DNA from: an uncultured Gemmatimonadota bacterium
GTDB taxonomy: Bacteria; Gemmatimonadota; Gemmatimonadetes; Gemmatimonadales; Gemmatimonadaceae
Direction of reading: 5' to 3'
Assembly: GCA_946479895.1 (NCBI GenBank)
Contig: CAMLHT010000186.1
Coordinates: 1 to 7,869 of the forward strand
Length of the DNA: 7,869 nucleotides
Under the pieces are notes generated by a model. That model was not told the DNA's origin. It saw only the letters and a program-made list of their open reading frames with translations, and did not search any database. Position numbers and translations under genes: made by a program. Position 1 is the first letter of the stretch, and each line of letters starts with the position of its first letter. Of the stretch, positions 1-6,493 are shown piece after piece.

Positions 1-1108
1 TCTCGGCGGTGCCGCCGTTGCCGAACGTCTCGTAGAGCCGGCTGATGCCGTTGTGCGTGGCGGCGATGAACATCAGGTAGCCCGGCGACCACGTGTCGAA
101 CGTGCCGTGCGCGAAGACGCCGGGCATGCCGAGGCGCGTCATCTCGTTCACGTTGTTCCAGCCGATCATCTGCCACTCGTTGGTCACGATCGGGTCGAGC
201 CAGGAGTTGTACGGCCCGTCGCCGATGGTGTTGTCGTAGAGGTAGGCGACCGACTCGTGGAGGTCGTGCAGCACCATCGCCTTTTCCTTCACGAAGGTGT
301 TGAGCACGTTCTCGGTCAGCTTCAGCGTTACGCCCATCGCGTCACGGTTGTTGTCGTGCGCGACGTACTTGCCCCAGTAGATGAGGTTGGGCGCCGTCTG
401 GCCGGGGTGCTTCTTCCGCCACTCGTAGAGGTCCACCATCCGGTCGCGCCCGTCCACCTCGACCACCGGCGTGATGAGGGTGATGACGTTGTCGCGGATG
501 TGCCTGACGTACGGGCTCTCGTCCACGGCGAGGCGATAGGCGAGCTCCATGAGCGCCGTCGGGGCGCCGGCTTCGGTCGAGTGGATGGTGCCGGTGATGT
601 AGTAGACCGGCGCCGCCAAATTCGCGATGCGGTCCCCCTCGGCGTCGTTCATCCCGATGGTGCGCGGGTCGGCGAGCTTCGCCAGGTTCGCGCGGTTGGC
701 GTCGTACCGCGCCATGAGCTGCTCGGACGCCACGGCCACGGCGATCATCTCCCGGCCTTCCTCGGTCTGCCCGATGGACATCACGCGGACGCGCGGGGAC
801 GACTTCGCGAGCAGGCGCATGTACTCGTAGACCTCCTTCGAGTACGGCAGCTTGGTCGGCGCGCCGGCGATGTCCCCGAGCACGGCCTTCGGCGTCGGCA
901 CCGTGCGGGACGCCGGGAGGTAGTCCACGAGCGGCGAGAGGAAGAAGGGCTCGGTGGTGTACTCGAGGATCTTCTTCGTGTACTCCTGGTCGATCGGCTG
1001 CCTCGGGTCGCGGCCCGGGCGGGCGGTGGCGGGGTCTCCCTGGGCGCCGGCGGCCAGTGGCGCGGCGGCGAGCAGGACCCAGGCGATCGAGCGATACAAG
1101 CGATGCAT
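1..1108 (-). CDS. Secreted M14 zinc carboxypeptidase, 5' part (3' end outside window)
   Basis: The first 369 codons are present and open, and the gene runs off the window at base 1. The product should be a secreted or periplasmic zinc metallocarboxypeptidase that removes residues from peptide C-termini. Residues 1-22 form a signal peptide: basic start MHRLYR, a hydrophobic Ala/Leu core, and cleavage at AGA|Q. The M14 zinc motif HxxE is seen as TIHSTEAG (H176, E179). DNNRD (residues 252-256) resembles the N-R substrate-binding motif, and HDLHE (281-285) holds the third zinc ligand, probably H284. The catalytic Glu normally lies further C-terminal and is not visible, so activity cannot be judged. 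The ATG at 1108 is chosen because it gives a complete signal peptide. The leader before it is polypyrimidine and has no Shine-Dalgarno site. The gene is divergent from the aminopropyltransferase gene. Family assignment is firm; substrate is unknown. Confidence 0.9.
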   Translation of the reverse strand, partial: MHRLYRSIAWVLLAAAPLAAGAQGDPATARPGRDPRQPIDQEYTKKILEYTTEPFFLSPLVDYLPASRTVPTPKAVLGDIAGAPTKLPYSKEVYEYMRLLAKSSPRVRVMSIGQTEEGREMIAVAVASEQLMARYDANRANLAKLADPRTIGMNDAEGDRIANLAAPVYYITGTIHSTEAGAPTALMELAYRLAVDESPYVRHIRDNVITLITPVVEVDGRDRMVDLYEWRKKHPGQTAPNLIYWGKYVAHDNNRDAMGVTLKLTENVLNTFVKEKAMVLHDLHESVAYLYDNTIGDGPYNSWLDPIVTNEWQMIGWNNVNEMTRLGMPGVFAHGTFDTWSPGYLMFIAATHNGISRLYETFGNGGTAE

Positions 1109-1109
1109 G

Positions 1110-1160
1110 AGGGGAGTGGCGGAGGAGGGAACGGCGGAGCGGAGAGAGAAGGAAGGTCCG
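1110..1160 (-). other. Polypyrimidine 5' leader of the M14 peptidase gene
   Basis: The 50 bases directly upstream of the peptidase ATG are almost all C and T when read in the direction of transcription (an almost pure purine tract on the plus strand). No AGGAGG-like site lies within 5-12 bases of the ATG. No in-frame start lies in this leader, and the next in-frame Met is far inside the protein, so the start is not in real doubt. How ribosomes are recruited is not apparent. I see no convincing -35/-10 pair in this divergent region on either strand. Confidence 0.5.
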
Positions 1161-1186
1161 CCATGGACGAGGTCGGGTCAAGCGGC

Positions 1187-1285
1187 GTCGGAGTGGGAGT
1201 GGGAGTGGGAGTGGGAGTCGGAGTGGAGCACTGAACGATCGCCCGCTTCGTCCCGTGCCAAATCCCACTCCCACTCCCACTCCCA
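1187..1285. repeat. Facing arrays of a GTGGGA hexamer (long hairpin, two G-quadruplex motifs)
   Basis: The left array (1187-1228) reads GTCGGA, then four exact GTGGGA copies (1193-1216), then GTCGGA and GTGGAG. The right array (1263-1285) is the same hexamer inverted, as TCCCAC units. Bases 1194-1216 and 1263-1285 are exact reverse complements over 23 bp, separated by 46 bases. Each array has four GGG runs with three-base AGT loops, which fits the usual G-quadruplex pattern: the left on the plus strand, the right on the minus strand. Both arrays lie between two divergent genes, so they could affect transcription of either or act as a hot spot for copy-number change. That role is inferred; the repeat structure is seen directly. 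Confidence 0.85.
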
Positions 1286-1367
1286 GCACTAACCCACACC
1301 CGCACGTAACTTTGGTGCCGGGGTCGCCCGCCTCCCTGCGATCCCTCCCCACTCCAGCCTGTAGAGC

Positions 1368-3875
1368 ATGTCCACTCGTGCCCCCGCAGCGTCCGAGGCC
1401 GGTTCGCGCCTGTCCGCGAGCTCCTCACGCGCCCCGAAGTCCGCCGCCGCGCAGGACGCGCCGCACCGCTTCCTTCCGCTCCTGATCCTGTTCTTCATCG
1501 GCAGCGGCTGCGCCGCGCTGATCTACGAGATCGTCTGGTTCCAGATGCTCTCGCTCATCGTGGGATCGTCGGCGCTCTCGCTGGGCGTCATCCTCGGGAC
1601 GTTCATGGGCGGCATGTGCATCGGCAGCCTCTGGCTGTCGAAGGTCATCTCACGCCGGAAGCATCCGCTCCAGGTCTACGCCGGCCTCGAGGTCGGCATC
1701 GCCGTCCTCGGCGTCCTCGAGCTCCTCCTGCTCCCCCACGTGAGCGGGTTCTACAGCACGATCTCGCTCGAGGGCATGCCCGGCCTGTTCCTCCGCGCCA
1801 TCTTCTGCGTGATCGCGCTGCTGCCGCCCACGCTGCTCATGGGCGCCACGCTGCCGGCCATCGCCCGCTGGGTCGAGGCGACCCCGCGTGGCATGTCCTG
1901 GCTCGGCTTCTTCTATGGCGGCAACATCGCCGGCGCGGTGACCGGCTGCCTCCTCGCCGGCTTCTACCTGCTCCGCGTGCATGGCGCCTCGTACGCCACG
2001 GGAGTCGCCGTCGCGATCAACCTCGTCGTCGCCGCGGCGGCCTTCCTGCTGTCGCGATTCGCCGCGTACGAGCCTGGGCCCGACGCCGACGACATGGCGG
2101 TCGACCCGGCTGACATCGCCTCCGATCGCGCCAACTGGCCGATCTACGCCGCGGCCGGTCTTTCAGGCATGAGCGCCCTCGCCGCGGAAGTCGTCTGGAC
2201 GCGTATCCTGTCGCTCATCCTCGGCGGAACGGTCTACACCTTCTCGCTGATCCTCGCCGGCTTCCTCTTCGGCCTCGGAGTCGGCAGCAGCGTCGGCTCG
2301 ATGATCGGCCGCGATCGCGCGTCGGCGCGCCGCGCGCTGGTCTGGTGCCAGTTCCTCCTGATGGCCGGCGTGGCCTGGGCCGGCTACGCGCTCACGCGCC
2401 AGCTCCCCTTCTGGCCCATCAACCCGGGCCTCTCGATCGAGCCGAAGTACACGTTCCAGATCGACATGATCCGCGCGATGTGGGTGGTGCTGCCCTCGGC
2501 GGTGCTGTGGGGCGCGAGCTTCCCGCTGGCCCTCGCGGCGGCCGGCGCGCAGAAGGATTCCGGACGCCTCGTCGGCCGGATGTACGCGGCGAACACGGTG
2601 GGCGCGATCCTCGGCTCGTCCATCACCGCCCTGTTCTTCATCCAGTGGTTCGGCACCGTCGCCGCGCAGCGGATGGTGATCTTCCTGGCCGCCGTCTCGA
2701 CGCTCGTGCTCATCGTGCCGGTGCGCCGCACGGAGTCCGGCAAGGTCGAGCTGGCGCCCAGCGCCCTCCTCGGTGGCCTGGCGACGATCGTGGTCGCGCT
2801 GTTCATGACGTGGACGATCGCCCCCATTCCGCCGCTCCTCGCCGCCTACGGGCGCTGGATGCCGCTGCGCATGGAGAACATGAACGACGTCGTCGCCGTG
2901 GCCGAGGGGCAGCAGGCGACGATCGCGATCACGCGACTCTCCAACGGCGTGCTGAACTACCACAACGCCGGCAAGGTCCAGGCGTCCAGCGAGCCGCAGG
3001 ACATGCGGCTCCAGCGCATGCTCGGCCACCTCACGACGCTGCTTCCGCCCAAGGCGGACACGGTGCTCGTCATCGGGTTCGGCGCCGGCGTCACCGCCGG
3101 CGCGGTGAGCATCGACCCGACGATCAAGAAGCAGTACATCGCCGAGATCGAGCCGCTGGTGCCGATCACGGCGTCGAAGTGGTTCGGCGAGTACAACTTC
3201 AACGTCCGCGACAACCCGAAGGTCACGGTGAAGATCGACGATGGCCGGCACTTCCTGCTGACGTCCGATCACAAGTTCGACGCGATCACCTCGGACCCGC
3301 TCGACCCGTGGGTGAAGGGCGCCGCCGCGCTGTACTCGGAGGAGTTCTGGTCGCTCGCGAAGAGCAAGCTCAACCCGGGCGGCGTGGTGACGGTCTTCGT
3401 GCAGCTCTACGAGAGCAGCCCGGAGGCGGTGAAGAGTGAGGTGGCGACCTTCTTCAAGGTCTTCCCCGACGGCATGGTGTTCGGCAACACGTACAACGGC
3501 GCGGGCTACGACATCGTGATGGTCGGCCAGAACGGCCAGACGAAGATCGACGTCGACGCGATCCAGGCGAAGCTCGACCGCCCGGAATACGCGGCGATGC
3601 GGCAGTCGCTCGCCGAGGTCGGCTTCCCGGACGCGGCGTCACTGTTCGGCACCTTCGCGGGGCAGAAGCAGCACCTGGATCCGTGGATGGCCGACGCGCA
3701 GATCAATCACGACAACGACATGCGCCTCCAGTACCTCGCCGGGCTCGGCCTGAACCGCTACGACCAGGCGACGATCTACAGCGGCATGATCGCCAATCGC
3801 CGCTACCCGGAAGGGCTGTTCATCGGCTCGCCGGAGCGCCTCAACCAGATTCGCGCGCAGATCGGCGGGTATTGA
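1368..3875 (+). CDS. Membrane-fused spermidine-synthase-like aminopropyltransferase
   Basis: This 835-residue protein has a polytopic membrane part (about 37-485, roughly 13 helices) and a C-terminal spermidine-synthase-like Rossmann domain (about 505-750). It matches the family usually named 'fused MFS/spermidine synthase'. In the soluble part, a beta-hairpin segment (LSNGVLNYHN, from 524) leads to the nucleotide-binding strand VLVIGFGAGV (566-575), then EIE (593-595), DDGRHF (624-629) and the catalytic-type DPLDP (643-647), where the two Asp keep the usual D-x-x-D spacing. The glycine loop normally reads GGGDGG; here it is GFGAGV, lacking the Asp, and the usual YHEM segment is replaced by DMRLQRML (545-552). 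Aminopropyl transfer to putrescine is therefore not assured. The membrane part is an internal duplication. The ATG at 1368 precedes the first helix and the next Met is residue 60, inside that helix region. No strong Shine-Dalgarno site is visible. No gene symbol is given because the substrate is unknown. Confidence 0.85.
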   Translation: MSTRAPAASEAGSRLSASSSRAPKSAAAQDAPHRFLPLLILFFIGSGCAALIYEIVWFQMLSLIVGSSALSLGVILGTFMGGMCIGSLWLSKVISRRKHPLQVYAGLEVGIAVLGVLELLLLPHVSGFYSTISLEGMPGLFLRAIFCVIALLPPTLLMGATLPAIARWVEATPRGMSWLGFFYGGNIAGAVTGCLLAGFYLLRVHGASYATGVAVAINLVVAAAAFLLSRFAAYEPGPDADDMAVDPADIASDRANWPIYAAAGLSGMSALAAEVVWTRILSLILGGTVYTFSLILAGFLFGLGVGSSVGSMIGRDRASARRALVWCQFLLMAGVAWAGYALTRQLPFWPINPGLSIEPKYTFQIDMIRAMWVVLPSAVLWGASFPLALAAAGAQKDSGRLVGRMYAANTVGAILGSSITALFFIQWFGTVAAQRMVIFLAAVSTLVLIVPVRRTESGKVELAPSALLGGLATIVVALFMTWTIAPIPPLLAAYGRWMPLRMENMNDVVAVAEGQQATIAITRLSNGVLNYHNAGKVQASSEPQDMRLQRMLGHLTTLLPPKADTVLVIGFGAGVTAGAVSIDPTIKKQYIAEIEPLVPITASKWFGEYNFNVRDNPKVTVKIDDGRHFLLTSDHKFDAITSDPLDPWVKGAAALYSEEFWSLAKSKLNPGGVVTVFVQLYESSPEAVKSEVATFFKVFPDGMVFGNTYNGAGYDIVMVGQNGQTKIDVDAIQAKLDRPEYAAMRQSLAEVGFPDAASLFGTFAGQKQHLDPWMADAQINHDNDMRLQYLAGLGLNRYDQATIYSGMIANRRYPEGLFIGSPERLNQIRAQIGGY

Positions 3876-3884
3876 TCCTGTCCC

Positions 3885-3947
3885 CCCGAGCGTAGCGAGG
3901 GACCTGCTTTTCGTGGCGTGAAGAGCAGGTCCCTCGCTGCGCTCGGG
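3885..3947. repeat. Dispersed-type intergenic inverted repeat (28-bp stem)
   Basis: Arms 3885-3912 and 3920-3947 are inverted copies around a 7-base loop. They differ at two positions, 3893/3939 and 3909/3923. In a plus-strand transcript both become G-U pairs, so the RNA stem would be unbroken over 28 pairs; in a minus-strand transcript they would be A-C mismatches. The arm core (CCCGAGCG, then AGCGAGGGACCTGC) is of a type I recognise as scattered between genes in several soil phyla; in frame it reads as SLAALGMT-like or VIPSAARDL-like peptides. It lies 10 bases after the aminopropyltransferase stop codon and could end or stabilise that transcript. There is no U-tract, so it is not a textbook intrinsic terminator. 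Confidence 0.8.
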
Positions 3948-3989
3948 ATGACCGGCGCGCGCGCTTCGGGGCAGTCATACCTTTCCCGG

Positions 3990-5480
3990 GTGAATTTGAC
4001 CGAGCCGCTCACAACCGCCCTCCTGCTGGCCGGCTTCGGTCTGCTGCTGACCTTTGCCGTCTCGCTCAGCCGAGCCTCCGCCAGGCTCGGAGTGCCGGTG
4101 GCGCTGACCTTCCTCCTCGTCGGCGTCGCCGCCGGATCGGAAGGAATCGGCGGGATTCCGTTCGAGAATTACCGGCTCACGTTCCAGATCGGGACGGCGG
4201 CGCTGGCGCTGATCCTGTTCGACGGCGGGCTGAACACGCCGGTGAGCTCCCTGCGATCGGTCGCCGGTCCGGCGGTCGTGCTCGCGACCGTCGGCGTCGT
4301 GCTGACCGCCACTGCCACCGCGGCCGCCGCCCACTGGCTCGGGCTGGCGTGGCCGCTCGCGCTGTTGCTCGGCGCGATCGTCTCCTCGACCGACGCCGCC
4401 GCGGTCTTCTCGGTGCTTTCCGCCAGCGGCATCCGGCTGCGGGACCGCGTGGCGCACCTGCTCGAGGTCGAGTCGGGAATCAACGACCCGATGGCCGTCA
4501 TCCTCACGACGGCGCTCACCGCCAACCTGATCGCGCCGGGGTCCGAGACGACCCTCGGGATCGTCGCCGACGTCGTGATCGAGATGAGCGTCGGCGCGAT
4601 CATCGGCTACCTCGTGGGTCGCCTGGCGCACTGGCGCCTCACCCGCATGCGGCTCCCGGCGCAGGGACTCTACCCGGCCTTCACCCTCGGCGTCGCCTGT
4701 CTCGCCTATGGCCTGCCGACCATCGCGCACGGCAGTGGATTCCTCGGCGTCTACGTCGCCGGCGTCGTGCTCGGCAGTCGCTCGTTTCCCCACGCGGTCG
4801 GCGTGCGCCGCGTCCACGACGCGCTCGGCTGGCTGAGCCAGATCACGATGTTCCTGATCCTTGGCCTGCTGGTGTTCCCGTCGCGCCTCGCCGACGTGGC
4901 GTTGATCGGTCTGGGCATCGCGCTGGCGCTCGCGTTCGTCGCGCGGCCCCTGGTAGTCGCGCTTTGCCTCACTCCCTTTGGCCTCCCCGGTCGTGAAGTG
5001 GGCTACGTCGGATGGGTCGGCCTTCGCGGGGCGGTGCCCATCGTCCTGGCGACCATTCCGGTGATGAGCGGGGTGCCGGAGTCGCGAGAGCTCTTCGACC
5101 TGGTGTTCTTCATCGTCGTGATCGGGTCATTCCTCCCCGGGTCGACCGTCGCCTGGGTTTCCCGCCGGCTCGGCCTCGAGGCGCCCACGGTGCCGCCCAC
5201 GGTCGAGGCGCCGATCATCGTCGAGCAGCCGCAGGGCGACATGGAGCTGCGGAGCTTCCGCATCGAGCCCTCGGTCGCCGTCTTCGGGGCGACCGTCGAC
5301 GAAGTCCCGCTGCCTCCCGGCTCGGCGATCACGGTCATCGATCGCGGCGGGACGCTGCTCGCGCCGAAGCGGAGCCTCGTGCTGGAGGACGGGGATGGCG
5401 CCTACGTGCTGTATCGCAGCGAGGACGCCCGGATGATCGAGCTGATGTTCGGGCCGGCGACGGAGGAGACGGCGGAGTAG
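3990..5480 (+). CDS. nhaP2: K+(Na+)/H+ antiporter of the NhaP2/CvrA type (CPA1)
   Basis: The product is an inner-membrane cation/proton antiporter of 496 residues with a C-terminal cytoplasmic RCK_C (TrkA_C) domain. Membrane helices fill about residues 7-392. Motifs run in the order known for E. coli CvrA/NhaP2: GIPFENY (55-61), ILFDGGLNT (75-83), STDAAAVF (133-140), ESGINDPMAV (161-170, with the ion-binding Asn165-Asp166), GSGFLGVYVAG (248-258), MFLILGLLV (287-295) and GWVGLRGAVPI (341-351). RCK_C covers about 417-488. E. coli NhaP2 is about 578 residues; this protein ends after RCK_C and lacks the extra C-terminal CorC/HlyC-like domain. The GTG at 3990 is preferred because the upstream extension (possible GTG at 3918, ATG at 3948) is encoded by the inverted repeat and has no antiporter character. 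No clear Shine-Dalgarno site supports any of these starts. Family is certain; ion preference (K+ or Na+) is not known. Confidence 0.92.
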   Translation: MNLTEPLTTALLLAGFGLLLTFAVSLSRASARLGVPVALTFLLVGVAAGSEGIGGIPFENYRLTFQIGTAALALILFDGGLNTPVSSLRSVAGPAVVLATVGVVLTATATAAAAHWLGLAWPLALLLGAIVSSTDAAAVFSVLSASGIRLRDRVAHLLEVESGINDPMAVILTTALTANLIAPGSETTLGIVADVVIEMSVGAIIGYLVGRLAHWRLTRMRLPAQGLYPAFTLGVACLAYGLPTIAHGSGFLGVYVAGVVLGSRSFPHAVGVRRVHDALGWLSQITMFLILGLLVFPSRLADVALIGLGIALALAFVARPLVVALCLTPFGLPGREVGYVGWVGLRGAVPIVLATIPVMSGVPESRELFDLVFFIVVIGSFLPGSTVAWVSRRLGLEAPTVPPTVEAPIIVEQPQGDMELRSFRIEPSVAVFGATVDEVPLPPGSAITVIDRGGTLLAPKRSLVLEDGDGAYVLYRSEDARMIELMFGPATEETAE

Positions 5481-5488
5481 CCGGCGCC

Positions 5489-5511
5489 GAGACGATCTAG
5501 CGGATCGTCTC
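5489..5511. terminator. Perfect 9-bp hairpin between convergent genes, possible bidirectional terminator
   Basis: GAGACGATC (5489-5497) and GATCGTCTC (5503-5511) pair perfectly around a 5-base loop. The hairpin starts 8 bases after the antiporter stop codon. It covers the last codons and stop of the facing bactofilin gene (TAG at 5499-5497, at the edge of the loop). A shared hairpin between two convergent genes fits a bidirectional terminator. No T-tract follows on either strand, so termination is inferred. Confidence 0.5.
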
Positions 5512-5934
5512 CTGCCGCTTGAGCGGCACGACGCCCGAGTCCCGCTGCGTGGAGGAGCCGCTGATGTCCGTCGGCCGCAGCTTCGTCATGCGGCACTGCC
5601 CCTCGAGCAGGGCGCCTTCGTCGATGATCACGACCGGCGCCTCGATGTCGCCGTACACGCGGCAGCTCGGGTGCAGCTCGATGCGCTCGGCGGCCGAGAT
5701 GTTTCCGACGACCTCGCCCGAGACTTCGACCACGCCCGCGTGGATCGAGGCGTTGACCACGCCTCGCTCCCCGACGACGAGGGTGTCCGTCGACGTGATC
5801 TCGCCCCGGACACGGCCATTGAGCAGGACCGTGCCCGAGAACGTGATCTTTCCGTCGATTTCGGTGCCGTCGTTGATGTGCGTGGTGAACTCACGCGGCC
5901 GCGACGGCTTCGACTGCTTTGCCCCACCGAACAT
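5497..5934 (-). CDS. Bactofilin, last gene of the bactofilin/M23 operon
   Basis: This 145-residue protein is a bactofilin, a cytoplasmic cytoskeletal protein that polymerises without nucleotide into beta-helical filaments and recruits cell-wall enzymes. The core (about 17-117) shows the repeating short strands with turn glycines: HINDGTEIDGKITFSG, then VLLNGRVRGEI, VVGERGVV, VSGEVVGNI, RVYGDIEAP, and the closing LEGQCRM (110-116). The N-terminus MFGGAKQSKPSRPREF is the short, basic, Met-Phe type that often serves as membrane anchor. The C-terminal tail (118-145) is polar and probably disordered. The ATG at 5934 is preferred over a GTG three codons upstream (5943) because a GAGGTG Shine-Dalgarno site lies 6-7 bases before the ATG and overlaps the GTG. 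The gap to the preceding bactofilin is 21 bases, so the two are cotranscribed. It is the most canonical of the three bactofilins here. Confidence 0.92.
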   Translation of the reverse strand: MFGGAKQSKPSRPREFTTHINDGTEIDGKITFSGTVLLNGRVRGEITSTDTLVVGERGVVNASIHAGVVEVSGEVVGNISAAERIELHPSCRVYGDIEAPVVIIDEGALLEGQCRMTKLRPTDISGSSTQRDSGVVPLKRQETIR

Positions 5935-5940
5935 GGACGA

Positions 5941-5946
5941 CACCTC
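5941..5946 (-). promoter_or_regulatory. Shine-Dalgarno site that decides the start of the last bactofilin
   Basis: GAGGTG on the minus strand ends 6 bases before the ATG at 5934. The competing GTG start at 5943 is itself part of this site, which argues against its use. Confidence 0.6.
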
Positions 5947-5955
5947 GAAGATGGA

Positions 5956-6426
5956 TTAGCGCGACGCGAACTGCTGCTTCTGCTGGTCGTTGCGCTTTTC
6001 GTCGATCGCGACCACCTGGCGGGCGTTCGCGTCGTTCATCTTCGTGATGTTGCCGTTGAAGAATCCGCCCTTCGAGATGACGAGCGAATCGGTGGTGATG
6101 TTGCCCGTGACGCGGCCCGTCTCGGCGATCTCGACGTTGCCCGTCGCGACCATGTTGCCCTCGTACTGGCCCATGATGATCGCGTCGACCGTCTGCACGT
6201 TGGCGTTCACGATGCCCTTCTCGCCGATCACCAGCTTGCCGCCGACGTTCATCTCGCCGGCGATCTCGCACTCGACCTGGATCGAGTCGGTGATGTCGAA
6301 CTTGCCTTCAAAGCGGGCGTGCTCGCCGACGACGGTCAGCAGGGTCATCGAGGCGGGGCGACCCGGCTCGGCCTGCGTGATCGTCGGAGCAACAACCTTC
6401 TGGGCGGGCTTCCGTGCTTCAAACAT
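5956..6426 (-). CDS. Bactofilin, third gene of the bactofilin/M23 operon
   Basis: This 156-residue bactofilin has a core at about residues 30-130 with the expected strand-turn pattern: TVVGEHARFEGKF, LVIGEKGIVNANV, MGQYEGNMV, VEIAETGRVTGNI, LVISKGGFFNGNITKM. The N-terminus (MFEARKPAQK) is the short Met-Phe/basic type that can associate with the membrane, followed by a linker to about 28. The C-terminal tail (131-156) is rich in Asp, Lys, Arg and Gln and probably disordered. The second strand pair reads VECEIAGEMNVGG, less regular than in the neighbour and with a Cys at 53, so this copy is not a recent duplicate. The ATG at 6426 is fixed by a strong AAGGAGG site 6 bases upstream; an open extension up to 6579 lacks bactofilin character and would overlap the M23 gene. 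The protein probably co-assembles with the other bactofilins; that is inference from clustering. Confidence 0.9.
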   Translation of the reverse strand: MFEARKPAQKVVAPTITQAEPGRPASMTLLTVVGEHARFEGKFDITDSIQVECEIAGEMNVGGKLVIGEKGIVNANVQTVDAIIMGQYEGNMVATGNVEIAETGRVTGNITTDSLVISKGGFFNGNITKMNDANARQVVAIDEKRNDQQKQQFASR

Positions 6427-6432
6427 CACGAT

Positions 6433-6439
6433 CCTCCTT
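6433..6439 (-). promoter_or_regulatory. Strong Shine-Dalgarno site (AAGGAGG) of the third-gene bactofilin
   Basis: AAGGAGG on the minus strand lies 6 bases before the ATG at 6426 and settles that start. It is the strongest ribosome binding site in the window. It sits in the widest gap inside the operon (67 bases), suggesting this gene is translated independently rather than by coupling to the M23 gene. Confidence 0.8.
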
Positions 6440-6493
6440 GCTGGGGGCGACCGATCGCTGCGCGTCGCCTGGTGTAGATGTGGGACGCCTGAG

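Noticed and set aside
53..1234. Long plus-strand open frame ending in a Gly-Val repeat
   Set aside because: It is antisense to the M14 peptidase and low in complexity. The Gly-Val repeat is just the hexamer array translated. High GC leaves antisense frames open.
1187..1285. CRISPR array
   Set aside because: The repeats are contiguous 6-base units without spacers, and the second set is inverted.
342..1352. Long minus-strand frame overlapping the M14 gene
   Set aside because: Arg/Pro/His-rich composition with no domain; a different frame on the same strand contains the zinc motif, the signal peptide and no stops.
1300..1367. Sigma-70 promoter for the aminopropyltransferase gene (TAACTT-like element near 1306)
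   Set aside because: No acceptable -35 element at 16-18 bases, so not better than chance.
2163..3272. 369-codon minus-strand frame inside the aminopropyltransferase gene
   Set aside because: Rich in Arg, Asp, His and Glu without any recognisable motif; it is the antisense shadow of a well-supported gene.
1368..3875. Naming the fused protein speE and assigning spermidine synthesis
   Set aside because: The glycine loop and acceptor-side segment depart from true spermidine synthases, so the reaction cannot be assigned from sequence.
3975..4817. 280-codon minus-strand frame inside the antiporter gene
   Set aside because: Antisense shadow with biased composition and no domain.
6446..6469. Inverted repeat GGCGAC/GTCGCC between the M23 gene and the next bactofilin, considered as an internal terminator
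   Set aside because: Only 6 bp with a 12-base loop and no T-tract; expected by chance at this GC, and termination here would cut off the downstream operon genes.
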